Shown here: in pieces, positions 14,675 to 22,661 of the stretch
Position numbering within the stretch: the first letter of the stretch is position 1
How the letters are laid out: each line of letters opens with the position of its first letter
Origin: Candidatus Anammoxibacter sp.
GTDB taxonomy: Bacteria; Planctomycetota; Brocadiia; Brocadiales; Anammoxibacteraceae
Assembly: GCA_021777105.1 (NCBI GenBank)
Contig: JAIQZQ010000046.1
Span: 39,274 to 103,273 of the forward strand
Direction: 5' to 3'
Length of the DNA: 64,000 nucleotides
Translations under genes and position numbers: made by a program
Notes under the pieces: generated by a model
Database searches by the model: none
What the model was told of the DNA's origin: nothing
What the model saw: the letters and a program-made list of their open reading frames with translations, nothing else

Positions 14675-16341
14675 CACAAACTTATAGCCAGTGTCCTGAA
14701 TGCAGCAACGCCAGGACAAAGAGTGGCGACAAATGTCTTAGCACAAATGTTGAGACTGGCGTTTACAACTGCCATCACTGTGGATTAAGCGGGAAGCATA
14801 ACGGACAAAAACAGGCCGCCACGCCACGCGCAGGGGCTGCAAGCGGCAAACACGCTGCCGGCAGTCAGAAAGTCGGCGGAACGGAGATTTTGAAACTTCC
14901 TGAATCTCCTTTACCGGATAATGTGGTCAAGTTTTTTATGGATCGGAGCATTTCAAAGGAGATTTTAGAGCGCAATCAGATTAAATTCAATGGCCGCGAG
15001 GTTTTGTTTCCATACTTTCGCAATGGCGAGTTGCTTAATATCAAGTACCGGACACTTGACAAGCGGTTCAGGCAAGAATCTGGAGCGGATAAAATATTTT
15101 ACGGACTTGATGATATTGTCAAGCAAGAGGTGGCTGTTGTCGTTGAAGGCGAATTTGACAAGCTGGCCTTGGAGGTTGCCGGGTTTATAAACGTTTTAAG
15201 CGTGCCCGACGGTGCTCCTAGCCCGACGGCAAAGTCATATGAGTCAAAGTTTTCCTATATTCAAAATTGCGAGGAAGCGTTGAAGGATATTAAAAAATTT
15301 ATCCTTGCTGTTGACTCAGATGCGCCAGGCAAAAAGCTTGAAGAGGAATTAATTAGAAGATTAGGCCCTGAGCGTTGTTATATCGCCACATGGCCGGAGA
15401 GCTGTAAAGACGCAAACGACGCCCTTGCAAAACATGGGGCAAGTAAATTAAAAAAAACTATTGACGATGCAAAGCCCGTCCCAATTTCAGGTCTGTTTTC
15501 CATAGACGATTTTTCGGATGATCTGTTACGTCTTTATAATCAAGGCGGGCAGAAAGGATTGACAACAGGCTGGCATTCCCTTGATGTATATTATACTATC
15601 CGTCAAGGTGAGATGAGCCTTGCAACGGGCATACCATCCCACGGTAAGTCAGAATTCATTGACGCTCTGATGGTAAATTTGGCAATCCGATATGACTGGA
15701 GATTTGCTATTTTTTCGCCTGAAAATTTCCCTATCGAATCACACGCAGCAAAATTAGCGAAAAAGTTTATCGGCAAACCTTTTCACAAAGGGTTTTCGGC
15801 AAGAATGAGCAAAGATGAATTTGACGCTTCCAGAGAGTGGCTAAGCGAGTATTTTACATTTATTTCGCCTCCTGACGAGGAACTCACAATTGATCATATC
15901 ATTGCAAAAGCAAAGGTCGCGGTGGCGCGGTTTGGCATAAAGGGCTTGGTAATCGACCCTTACAATGAAATTGATAATGCACGACCGCAAGGTCTCTCGG
16001 AAACCGAGTATATCTCTAAGTGCCTTACTAAGATTCGCAGATTTGCGCGGGCTTACAAAGTTCACGTTTGGCTAATAGCTCACCCGACTAAATTGTATAA
16101 GGACAAAATAACTGGCAAATATCCCGTTCCAAACCCATACGACATCGCCGGATCAGCCCACTTTCGAAACAAGGCCGATAATTGCATTTGCGTTTGGCGT
16201 GACCTTCTTGATGAGTCTAAAAGTGTGCAAATTCACATCCAAAAAGTCCGCTTTCGCGAGGTCGGAAAACCCGGAAAGGTTGAACTTAAATATAATATTG
16301 CATCCGGGCGGTATTCAGAAATTTTTGAGAGGAATCAATGA
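14671..16341 (+). CDS. phage-type primase-helicase (zinc-binding, TOPRIM, DnaB-like)
   Basis: A 556-residue bifunctional replication enzyme resembling T7 gp4. The zinc-binding motif CPECSNA...CHHCGLSG is at about residues 8-40. The TOPRIM primase core, VVVVEGEFDKLALEVAG and FILAVDSDAPGKKLEEEL, is at about 150-250. The RecA-like helicase domain starts near 290. Walker A is GIPSHGKS, and LVIDPYNEID and VWLIAHPTK follow. All catalytic motifs seem intact. It is expected to unwind DNA and prime replication of the excised element from the upstream iteron origin. Confidence 0.87.
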   Translation: MTQTYSQCPECSNARTKSGDKCLSTNVETGVYNCHHCGLSGKHNGQKQAATPRAGAASGKHAAGSQKVGGTEILKLPESPLPDNVVKFFMDRSISKEILERNQIKFNGREVLFPYFRNGELLNIKYRTLDKRFRQESGADKIFYGLDDIVKQEVAVVVEGEFDKLALEVAGFINVLSVPDGAPSPTAKSYESKFSYIQNCEEALKDIKKFILAVDSDAPGKKLEEELIRRLGPERCYIATWPESCKDANDALAKHGASKLKKTIDDAKPVPISGLFSIDDFSDDLLRLYNQGGQKGLTTGWHSLDVYYTIRQGEMSLATGIPSHGKSEFIDALMVNLAIRYDWRFAIFSPENFPIESHAAKLAKKFIGKPFHKGFSARMSKDEFDASREWLSEYFTFISPPDEELTIDHIIAKAKVAVARFGIKGLVIDPYNEIDNARPQGLSETEYISKCLTKIRRFARAYKVHVWLIAHPTKLYKDKITGKYPVPNPYDIAGSAHFRNKADNCICVWRDLLDESKSVQIHIQKVRFREVGKPGKVELKYNIASGRYSEIFERNQ

Positions 16342-16490
16342 TAAATAATCAAACAAATATTAATACTTTATTTCGTCAATATCATGACATTAATAAACAG
16401 CGTGTTGCAGCTAAAAATCCAAAATCAGAGCAAGTGTTTTCAAAAAAGGCGAAGGGTATAAAAAACCTCATAAAACGTTCAATGTTTTGA
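16338..16490 (+). CDS. small coupled ORF, 50 aa
   Basis: The ATG overlaps the primase-helicase stop (ATGA). The product is basic: MINNQTNINTLFRQYHDINK followed by a Lys-rich tail. No family is recognised. The remaining 142 bp up to 16632 hold a short dyad and no clear gene. Confidence 0.5.
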   Translation: MINNQTNINTLFRQYHDINKQRVAAKNPKSEQVFSKKAKGIKNLIKRSMF

Positions 16491-16588
16491 AAAATGCCCA
16501 CAATGCACCCCCTTGCCCCCGCAAAACTAAAGGGCGCAAAAAGAGGAAATAAGTTAAGCGGTGTACTATAAAACGCAACAAACATGTA

Positions 16589-16605
16589 TTTGGTAATTTA
16601 CCAAA
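16589..16605. promoter_or_regulatory. 17-bp perfect dyad (operator candidate)
   Basis: TTTGGTAA, one T, TTACCAAA. It lies 28 bp before the defective helicase gene, a plausible repressor site. Confidence 0.45.
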
Positions 16606-16632
16606 ATCTAATGAAAGATCAAAGGAAAAACA

Positions 16633-17469
16633 TTGAAAACACAAATAGTTTTAAAAAATCAGTTGGAAATAGACACAAATAATTTGTCGGCAGATGTTGT
16701 TTCTGAATTAAAGGACTCTGCAACGTTTTTAAATCCAAAATGGATCGCATGCCAGAATAATGGTTCTGGCACCAGAAACGTTGAAAAAATACTAAAATTT
16801 TTTGATCACGATATTTTTGGAAATTTGGAAATGCCGCGCGGGCTGAAAGGCGGAGTTTTGGATATTTTGCAAAGTCACGGGGTTAATTATGAGATAGTTG
16901 ACAGAACCCGGAAGCGGCCTAATGTAACCTATAGATTCACTGGAGGCTTGCGCGATTTTCAACAAAAAGCAGTCTCGTTAATTCTGCAAAACGATATAGG
17001 CGTTCTGGAAAATCCCGCAGAATCAGACAGTATAATTGTCGCATTAAACCTTATTGCGCAGCGCATGCAACCCACACTAATAATGACTTCCAATCGAGAG
17101 ATTTTGTGTCAATGGCGCGAACAAGCCAAGACCCATCTGGGCATGAGGGATGACGAAATTGGCCAGGTTGCTAATGGCCGAAAAAAAATCCGAAACCTGA
17201 CAATTGCTACCGTCCATGGCCTGGCCAAATGCGCAGGCGAAATCCGCCGGCATTTCGGGTTTGTTATCGTAGCCGAGGGCCACTGCATTGATGAAAAACG
17301 ATTTCATAACATAATACAAAAATTTGACAGCCGGTATCTTTTATGCCTCTTGAACACGCCATTTCTGTGTGACAAATCAACCGAAATTGTCCGTTGTTTT
17401 TTTGGTGAAAGCGTCCACAAAATCGACTCAACAGAGTTGGAAACAACCGGAAAGTACATAATGGGATAA
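16633..17469 (+). CDS. truncated SF2 helicase with lost catalytic motifs
   Basis: 278 residues from TTG with AAAGGA upstream. Residues 1-95 match the N-terminal region typical of a phage/TOTE-associated helicase family (VLKNQLEIDTNNLSADVVSEL, MPRGLKGGVLDILQSHGVNY). The first RecA domain follows: LRDFQQKAVSLILQ, then PTLIMTSNREILCQW and IRNLTIATVHGLAK. Where Walker A should be there is NPAESDSIIVAL, and the DEAH-type box reads VAEGHC. The second RecA domain is absent. It cannot be an active helicase; it may be a decoy, a scaffold or a decaying gene, although the frame is intact. Confidence 0.65.
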   Translation: MKTQIVLKNQLEIDTNNLSADVVSELKDSATFLNPKWIACQNNGSGTRNVEKILKFFDHDIFGNLEMPRGLKGGVLDILQSHGVNYEIVDRTRKRPNVTYRFTGGLRDFQQKAVSLILQNDIGVLENPAESDSIIVALNLIAQRMQPTLIMTSNREILCQWREQAKTHLGMRDDEIGQVANGRKKIRNLTIATVHGLAKCAGEIRRHFGFVIVAEGHCIDEKRFHNIIQKFDSRYLLCLLNTPFLCDKSTEIVRCFFGESVHKIDSTELETTGKYIMG

Positions 17470-17472
17470 ACT

Positions 17473-17616
17473 ATGAAAAAAATTATAGACAATAAACAGA
17501 GGCATTCCAAATGGGGTAAGAAATTTATGGAGACGGATATTGAAAGATGGCTCAAAAATCGCAAGATTTCTGATGAGATTGGAAAGGTACAAAAAAGGGT
17601 TGACGATGAATCTTAA
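17473..17616 (+). CDS. small basic protein, 47 aa
   Basis: Starts MKKIIDNKQRHSKWGKKFME three bases after the previous stop. The sequence is helical and Lys/Arg-rich. It overlaps the next small gene by 11 bp. No family is recognised. Confidence 0.45.
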   Translation: MKKIIDNKQRHSKWGKKFMETDIERWLKNRKISDEIGKVQKRVDDES

Positions 17617-17746
17617 ATTACTTTTCCCAACAATTTTAATCATTTTGGACGTTTTCGCGTCTGGCGTTTATTTCCATTCCGGTGATATCAGGCACGGCGT
17701 GTATTGGTTAAGCGCGGCTGTTTTGACGGCATGCGTGACTTTTTGA
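17606..17746 (+). CDS. small membrane protein, 46 aa, two helices
   Basis: LLFPTILIILDVFASGVYF and GVYWLSAAVLTACVTF form two hydrophobic segments joined by a short polar turn (HSGDIRH). Such two-helix mini-proteins are common in phage early regions. A holin-like role is possible but unsupported, because no endolysin is present. Confidence 0.55.
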   Translation: MNLKLLFPTILIILDVFASGVYFHSGDIRHGVYWLSAAVLTACVTF

Positions 17747-17771
17747 TGTGTTTTTAAAGGAAGGTGGTTCG

Positions 17772-18569
17772 ATGGAAGATTTAACAGTTAACAACCCAGA
17801 TAAATTAAAGAAATTATTGCCGTTAAGCGAAGGCGATATTAATGGTGAGAAAATACAAACTGTGGATGCTAGAGATTTGTATGAGTTTTTGGAAGTAAGG
17901 TCAAACTTTCGTGATTGGATAAAAAATAGGATAGACGATTACAGCTTTACCGATAGCGTTGATTACGTAACCTTTTTAGATAAAACGGCTTCAGGGCAGG
18001 CGATAAAAAATTATCACCTTACTTTGGACATGGCAAAAGAACTCGCAATGGTCGAAAGGAACGACAAAGGGAAACGGGCGCGAAAGTATTTTATCGAATG
18101 TGAAAAGCGATTATTAGCCCCGGTAAAATCTGTAACATTTAAAGAATCTCTAAAACTCCTTATAGCTGAAATTGAAAAAAACGAAAAATTAGAAGGAGAA
18201 ATTCAAACTAATGCCACGCTGGTCAATTATGCCAAGGCCGTCGTGACGGCAAATAATGGCGTACCAATTCGTGATTGGGTTAGCACTATGAAAAAAGAAC
18301 AAGGACTTCAGGTTGGAGAGCGCAAAGTCATAAACTTTTTAATAGACAGGAAAATATTGTACCGCAAAGAGAATAACCAGCTACGCCCATATGCAGACCG
18401 TTTTGACTGGTTTTCCGCCGAACCTCTTGTGCTTTCCAGGCCACAAGGCAATAAAGAAGTTGTAAGCTTAAAAATCACAGGCACCGGGCAAGTGGCGTTA
18501 ACGGATCAGGTGCTTGGACATTTTGTTGGGCAAGGCAAAACAGAGGCTATGACAGGCCAAACAGTGTAA
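17772..18569 (+). CDS. AntA/KilAC-type phage antirepressor
   Basis: A 265-residue protein with two known phage modules. The AntA/AntB domain is at about residues 25-105, with VDARDLYEFLEVRSNFRDWI and KNYHLTLDMAKELAMVERN. The ANT/KilAC domain is at about 150-225, with IRDWVSTMKKEQGLQVGERK. Antirepressors bind and inactivate the resident or a helper-phage repressor, inducing the element. ATG 17772 is chosen for its AAAGGAAGG site; the frame opens further upstream without one. No cognate CI-like repressor was identified except possibly the XRE protein. Confidence 0.82.
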   Translation: MEDLTVNNPDKLKKLLPLSEGDINGEKIQTVDARDLYEFLEVRSNFRDWIKNRIDDYSFTDSVDYVTFLDKTASGQAIKNYHLTLDMAKELAMVERNDKGKRARKYFIECEKRLLAPVKSVTFKESLKLLIAEIEKNEKLEGEIQTNATLVNYAKAVVTANNGVPIRDWVSTMKKEQGLQVGERKVINFLIDRKILYRKENNQLRPYADRFDWFSAEPLVLSRPQGNKEVVSLKITGTGQVALTDQVLGHFVGQGKTEAMTGQTV

Positions 18570-19004
18570 AAATTTTGGCGGCTGTATTTTTTTAGGAGTC
18601 CCTGAAAATATTTGGGGTAGGCCCTTGGTCATGTGCCCCCACCCTTAAGAGGTTTTAATAAATCCGGCAAAATATATGTGTCATGGTTTAACTAATAAAA
18701 TCCGACGGGGACAAAATAAATAATGGTCATATAGTACCCGACTTGGTCATTTAATAAAATCACCTTTTAATTTTACATCGCGCCTTGTGCCGGTAGGCCC
18801 GGCAGCAAACAACACCGGCAGAGTGTAAAACTGTTAAGCCGTTTAATATGGGTAACTTAATTTGCCATCAAACAGAACTTAATGATTATCGGCTGACGTT
18901 GAAAAGGATTATTTAAGCTGCCAGTATTTAAACACGATATAGTTATAAAGCATAATGGTCATTTAGATATTTGAATTTGTTAATTTTTGAAGGAGGTTGT
19001 ACTA
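18570..19004. promoter_or_regulatory. control region with repeated TGGTCAT and a GC-rich hairpin
   Basis: TGGTCAT occurs at 18626, 18724, 18744 and 18956, the last three preceded by AA or CT and followed by an AT-rich stretch. A TGCCGG...CCGGCA hairpin lies near 18790-18804. There is no gene in these 435 bp. It probably carries regulator or excisionase sites before the xis/dam operon. Confidence 0.35.
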
Positions 19005-19220
19005 ATGCAAAGTTTGAAACTTGAAAAAAATAATAACACCGGGCTTTTAGATGTTAATGAAGCTGCGGACTTTTTAAAAGTGCCCAAGTCTGCTATCTAC
19101 GGCTTTACAATGCGTAAGGAGATAAAACATAGCAAAATTGGAAATAGATTGCGATTTAGGCAAAGAGATTTAGATATCTTCGTTAATCAAAATTCAGTGG
19201 AGGCTGGCGAGTTTGATTAA
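19005..19220 (+). CDS. xis: excisionase-family (MerR-like HTH_17) DNA-binding protein
   Basis: A 71-residue protein with the HTH_17/AlpA-like pattern: GLLDVNEAADFLKVPKSAIY, then a wing KHSKIGNRLRFRQRDLDIFV. It directs integrase towards excision, or activates satellite transcription as AlpA does. ATG 19005 follows an AAGGAGG site. The stop overlaps the methylase start by 8 bp. Confidence 0.75.
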   Translation: MQSLKLEKNNNTGLLDVNEAADFLKVPKSAIYGFTMRKEIKHSKIGNRLRFRQRDLDIFVNQNSVEAGEFD

Positions 19221-20019
19221 ATCTCCTGTAAGCACAATTGGCGGCAAATATTTCCTGCGTGATTTCCTAAACGCTCAGATCCCAGAACACAAAGTATTTT
19301 GTGAAGCATTCGCCGGCGCCGGCCATTTACTGTTTCATAAACAACCGGCTGATATTGAGATTCTAAATGATATCAACAATGATTTGATCTGCTTCTATAG
19401 GGTTATCCAGAATCAGGAGAACAGAGAGCGGCTGATTAACATTTTAAATGGTTTCCCGTTTGCCCGTAAAACTTTCAATGATATCTCACGGCGATGGAAA
19501 CTCAATGACAGGCCATGCGATGACATTCTAAGAGCTGGTGAGTGGTTTTACTTGTCTCGTTCCTGTTTTAGCGCGGATTTCGAACGTGGCGGCTTTGCAA
19601 CGCCATCAGTAAGCGGGCGCAACCCAGCTAAAACGTTTAGAAATTTGACTGACAGTTTAGAAGGGATAAGTAAACGTCTGCGGTTTGTGACGTTTGAAAA
19701 TCTTGATTATTCAGAATGCATTCAGAGATTTGATTCAAAAAATACCCTGTTTTACTGTGATCCGCCATATCTGGATACTGAATTCTATTATCAAAAAGGA
19801 TGCTTTAAGAACGAAGATCATTATAAACTTGCTGATATGTTACATCAAATCAAAGGCAAGGCCATGATTACCCATTACGAAAATGATACATACGATGAGC
19901 TTTATAAGGATTGGAATAGATTTGATTATGAAACTTTTAAAGTGTCCAGAGGCATTACTAAAACCAGCAAAGCAGAGACAAGGCCACGAGCAACAGAGGT
20001 TCTTTATTGTAATTTTTAA
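19213..20019 (+). CDS. dam: Dam-like adenine-N6 DNA methyltransferase (D12 class)
   Basis: A 268-residue S-adenosylmethionine-dependent methylase with a TTG start. Motif X is KSPVSTIGGKYFL, motif I CEAFAGAGHLLF and motif IV CDPPYLDTEFY. It lacks the long recognition insert of bacterial Dam but has the family's usual order. Element-borne Dam enzymes usually protect from host restriction or affect expression. No cognate endonuclease is nearby. It overlaps xis and ends 3 bp into the convergent small gene. Confidence 0.82.
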   Translation: MIKSPVSTIGGKYFLRDFLNAQIPEHKVFCEAFAGAGHLLFHKQPADIEILNDINNDLICFYRVIQNQENRERLINILNGFPFARKTFNDISRRWKLNDRPCDDILRAGEWFYLSRSCFSADFERGGFATPSVSGRNPAKTFRNLTDSLEGISKRLRFVTFENLDYSECIQRFDSKNTLFYCDPPYLDTEFYYQKGCFKNEDHYKLADMLHQIKGKAMITHYENDTYDELYKDWNRFDYETFKVSRGITKTSKAETRPRATEVLYCNF

Positions 20020-20180
20020 ATCTCGGCATTTTCCATTAACTCGTTATAGTGTTTCATTGCTCTATCATATTCTTCTTGAGAGACTTTGTTTTCAGGTTTT
20101 TCGTTTTCTATTGCTTCTTTTAAGAAACGTTCAGCGTCTTCCCCATATAAGATAGGCGTTTCTTTTATTGGTGTAGCCAT
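20016..20180 (-). CDS. small acidic antitoxin-like protein, 54 aa
   Basis: Starts MATPIKETPILYGEDAERFL after a GGAGG site. It belongs in appearance to a widespread small family with the MATPIKxTPxLxGxDAxRF start, often annotated as hypothetical or antitoxin-like. No partner toxin adjoins it. It is the only leftward gene of the element and is convergent with dam. Confidence 0.6.
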   Translation of the reverse strand: MATPIKETPILYGEDAERFLKEAIENEKPENKVSQEEYDRAMKHYNELMENAEI

Positions 20181-20301
20181 AATATAACCTCCGTTATGAA
20201 ATCTTTTATGTATATAAAAATAATACCATATTGAATTATTAACCACAAATGATAAGACTAGACTAAAACAGATAAAACCAGATAAAAATAAATAAAAAGA
20301 C

Positions 20302-20331
20302 TTGACTAAAACGTAATAGTACGCATAATAT
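20302..20331 (+). promoter_or_regulatory. integrase promoter
   Basis: TTGACT (20302-20307), an 18-bp spacer and TAATAT (20326-20331). A structured leader and a terminator lie between it and the integrase start. Confidence 0.55.
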
Positions 20332-20409
20332 TTCGTACCATTACAAATTAAACATAGAATTTACGGGTGCAGCCGGAATCATTATATAATCCTGAGCAAT
20401 CAGGGGGAA

Positions 20410-20457
20410 AGGCGATAGTTAACGCTCTGCACAGCGTTGGCGACTCGCCTTTTTTTA
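20410..20457 (+). terminator. terminator/attenuator in the integrase leader
   Basis: AGGCGA (20410-20415) pairs with TCGCCT (20445-20450), with an inner stem AACGCT (20421-20426)/AGCGTT (20433-20438). Seven T follow. A CCTGA/TCAGG hairpin lies just upstream near 20388. It can end transcripts before int unless relieved. Confidence 0.7.
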
Positions 20458-20481
20458 TTGATGGAAAGGAGGTAAAAAATC

Positions 20482-21645
20482 ATGGCTGTGAGATATCGCA
20501 AATATCATCCCCAGTGCAAAGAGATAAATTGCAAAGGCAGGGCCGGCAAACAATGCCCCGCAGATCGGCCCAAGAACGCGCAAAACGGCTCATATAGGAA
20601 GTGCGGGCAATGGGTTATTGAACTGTTTGATGAAAACAAAAAATGGCAATCAATGGTGTTTAAAGACGTTCGTAGCCGGGCTGATGCTGAAAAGAGGTTG
20701 AGCATTTTAATAGGCGATAGAGAGAGAGGCGCGTTAAACCTTTCAACCCGTAAGGCACTGCCAATATTAGCTGAATATTGCCAAAAATATTTGGAGACGG
20801 CAAAGCATGATAAAGAAAACACGAAACATAAAAAAGTGGCGCTGGTAAATATTCTTTCCAGATACCTTGGCGATTATCGACTTGATAAGATAACACCTTT
20901 TGTTGTTGAGAAATTCAGGATTGATCGGCAGGAAAAAGACGGGGTAGGTAACAATACGACAAATCAAGATGTGACTGGCCTGGCAATTATATTAAATCGC
21001 GCAATTCGTGATGGTTTGATAGACAAAAACCCGTGTACTGGTATTCCAAAGCTAAAGATTGCAAAGGTAAAGGATAGACTCTTATCCCCCGAAGAAATAA
21101 AACTGTTGTTTGGTTTGGAGGGCAGAGACCGCATAATGACTCTATTAGGGTTGTTTACCGCCGCTAGGTTGAATGAGATACTTCGATTGAGCCGGGATGA
21201 TATTAATTTTGAAACTCGAATTGTGACTTTATTTCAGTCTAAAGTTAATAAGTTTTTAGACATTCCGTTGAGCAGTTTTTTAGTATCTGAGTTACGTTCA
21301 TATATAAGCAGCTGTAAAGGTGATAGACTTTTTGAAGAAGGCGAGATAAGAGCGAAGACAGTTCAAAGATATAGTAAGCATTTCAGCCATTTATTTAAAA
21401 GTATAGGAATAAATGAGTTCACGTTTCACACATTGCGTCATTGTAGTTCAACATTTTTGCAAGACTCAGGCGCAAGCATTGTAACGGCGTCTGAGATTTT
21501 AGGGCACTCTAAACCCACAATTACAGCGCAAACTTATACACACGCCAAATTAGAAGGCAAGAGGGGCGCAATAGAAAACATCACGAACCATGTTTTGGAT
21601 ATGGCAAATGAAAAGAGTGATTTAAACGACGCAAAGACAGGTTAA
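20482..21645 (+). CDS. int: tyrosine recombinase / integrase
   Basis: Catalyses site-specific integration and excision of the element. The 387-residue protein has an N-terminal Cys-containing arm-binding region (about 1-75), a SAM-like core-binding domain (about 90-190) and a catalytic domain (about 200-365). Catalytic residues are the Arg in TAARLNEIL, the H-x-x-R box HTLRHCSSTF, the His in LGHSKPTITAQ and the Tyr in QTYTHA. ATG 20482 follows AAAGGAGG. The gene lies next to attR, as expected for the element's own integrase. Confidence 0.92.
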   Translation: MAVRYRKYHPQCKEINCKGRAGKQCPADRPKNAQNGSYRKCGQWVIELFDENKKWQSMVFKDVRSRADAEKRLSILIGDRERGALNLSTRKALPILAEYCQKYLETAKHDKENTKHKKVALVNILSRYLGDYRLDKITPFVVEKFRIDRQEKDGVGNNTTNQDVTGLAIILNRAIRDGLIDKNPCTGIPKLKIAKVKDRLLSPEEIKLLFGLEGRDRIMTLLGLFTAARLNEILRLSRDDINFETRIVTLFQSKVNKFLDIPLSSFLVSELRSYISSCKGDRLFEEGEIRAKTVQRYSKHFSHLFKSIGINEFTFHTLRHCSSTFLQDSGASIVTASEILGHSKPTITAQTYTHAKLEGKRGAIENITNHVLDMANEKSDLNDAKTG

Positions 21646-21652
21646 AAGAAAT

Positions 21653-21672
21653 GTCGTACTCTCGTCGTACCT
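21653..21672 (+). repeat. 20-bp internal repeat, right copy
   Basis: Identical to 6833-6852, in the same orientation, 8 bp after the integrase stop. A further 16-bp repeat, AGATAAAACCAGATAA, follows at 21675-21690 and recurs at 20270-20285 upstream of int. Confidence 0.55.
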
Positions 21673-21808
21673 GTAGATAAAACCAGATAAGAAAGGATAA
21701 AAAGAGATAAAACTTAAAAACAGCCGGGATGACTTGGTATTACTAGCAGAATCAAACATTTGAAAACAGATAAAAAAGGATATGAAAAGATTAAAAACGC
21801 AGGAAAAA

Positions 21809-21834
21809 TAATATACAACTTATTTGATCATTTG
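21809..21834 (+). repeat. attR core, 26-bp direct repeat
   Basis: A perfect copy of 6758-6783, 163 bp after the integrase stop. It marks the right boundary of the element. Confidence 0.75.
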
Positions 21835-22011
21835 CAACAAATAAATCAAGCATACAACCGTCGGCAAATGATCTGCGCAAAACTAATCTTTAAATGAGGG
21901 TTAATGTTGAAATTATGGCAAGTATACCCTTATCCCTTTCGAGGATAACAATGAGCAGAGGCAGAAAGAGCCTGGCTGTTAGCCTGAACCCTACTCGCAG
22001 GACAGTTACGT

Positions 22012-22179
22012 TTATTTATCATCACTGTTATGTTGAGTTGCCTTCTTTCTCTCTGGATAATTGGCGCTGTCAATAAATTTCGTTTTATTTTTAAGAACAC
22101 AACCAATTGATAGCTGTTCACAATCCTTATCTCTTTTGCGGCAGTGTCCGTTATTATTATGAGGGCAATCCCAACTCAT
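22012..22179 (-). CDS. small cysteine-rich protein, 55 aa
   Basis: Encodes MSWDCPHNNNGHCRKRDKDC and then LSIGCVLKN, followed by a charged tail. Cys5, Cys13, Cys20 and Cys27 with His7 and His12 form a likely metal site. AAGGAG sits five bases before the ATG. The SWDCPHNxxGxCxR start with a later GCVL recalls a small uncharacterised bacterial family. It lies outside attR in host DNA. Confidence 0.62.
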   Translation of the reverse strand: MSWDCPHNNNGHCRKRDKDCEQLSIGCVLKNKTKFIDSANYPERKKATQHNSDDK

Positions 22180-22661
22180 TTTCACTCCTTAATTGAAAAC
22201 CTGCTCCGCTTGATTATGAGCTCGGAAACAAATAAAACCGGCTTTTTAGCCTTTATATTTTTACACTGTAATTGCAGTGTGTAAAGCAAAAATATAAGAA
22301 AATTAAAACAACGATAATCATTCTGCCACGGCTTTCCCTTTTTATCCTGTGATCCCGGCCAAAAATGCTTTTACTTTTTAACATCAACACAGTTGATGTA
22401 CTCCATATTAACTAAAACCTGGGAATATTTACTAAAACTTCAAATATCTTTGGTTCAGGTTGGAGACTTGCGTCAACAATGCGAATTAATGCAAAAACGA
22501 GGGGATGCCTATCGGTTATCTAAAATTTTGCTTTTGGCCGGCTTATTAATTTATTATAATTGCGTAAACATTTTTTCTACAGTTAGACTGATATACTTTG
22601 CTGGTTAGTTTTAAACGCGCCGATTTGCGCGGCGCAGGTTTTATTTAAAAGGAGCGATAAT
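22180..22661. promoter_or_regulatory. intergenic control region before nifS
   Basis: No gene was recognised in 482 bp. A perfect dyad ACATCAAC-ACA-GTTGATGT lies at 22381-22399. A hairpin TTACACTG/CAGTGTGTAA is near 22260-22284. A GCGCCG/CGGCGC hairpin (22617-22635) lies in the nifS leader just before its AAAAGGAG site. Confidence 0.4.

Larger units (their letters stand above)
6758..21834 (+). mobile_element. integrated element, about 15 kb, flanked by 26-bp direct repeats
   Basis: The element runs from attL (6758-6783) to attR (21809-21834). The integrase gene is next to attR, and the genes read almost entirely rightward. The contents are small leftward-end genes, two structured RNAs, a toxin-antitoxin-like pair, a replication module (RHH protein, RepO, primase-helicase), an antirepressor, an excisionase, a Dam methylase and an integrase. 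No terminase, portal, capsid, tail or lysis gene could be recognised, and no conjugation genes. This fits a phage satellite (PICI-like), a plasmid-like integrative element, or a prophage that has lost its virion genes. Confidence 0.82.

Noticed and set aside
21894..22076. A 60-codon plus-strand frame just outside attR
   Set aside because: It has no convincing ribosome site and overlaps the well-supported minus-strand cysteine-rich gene at 22012-22179.
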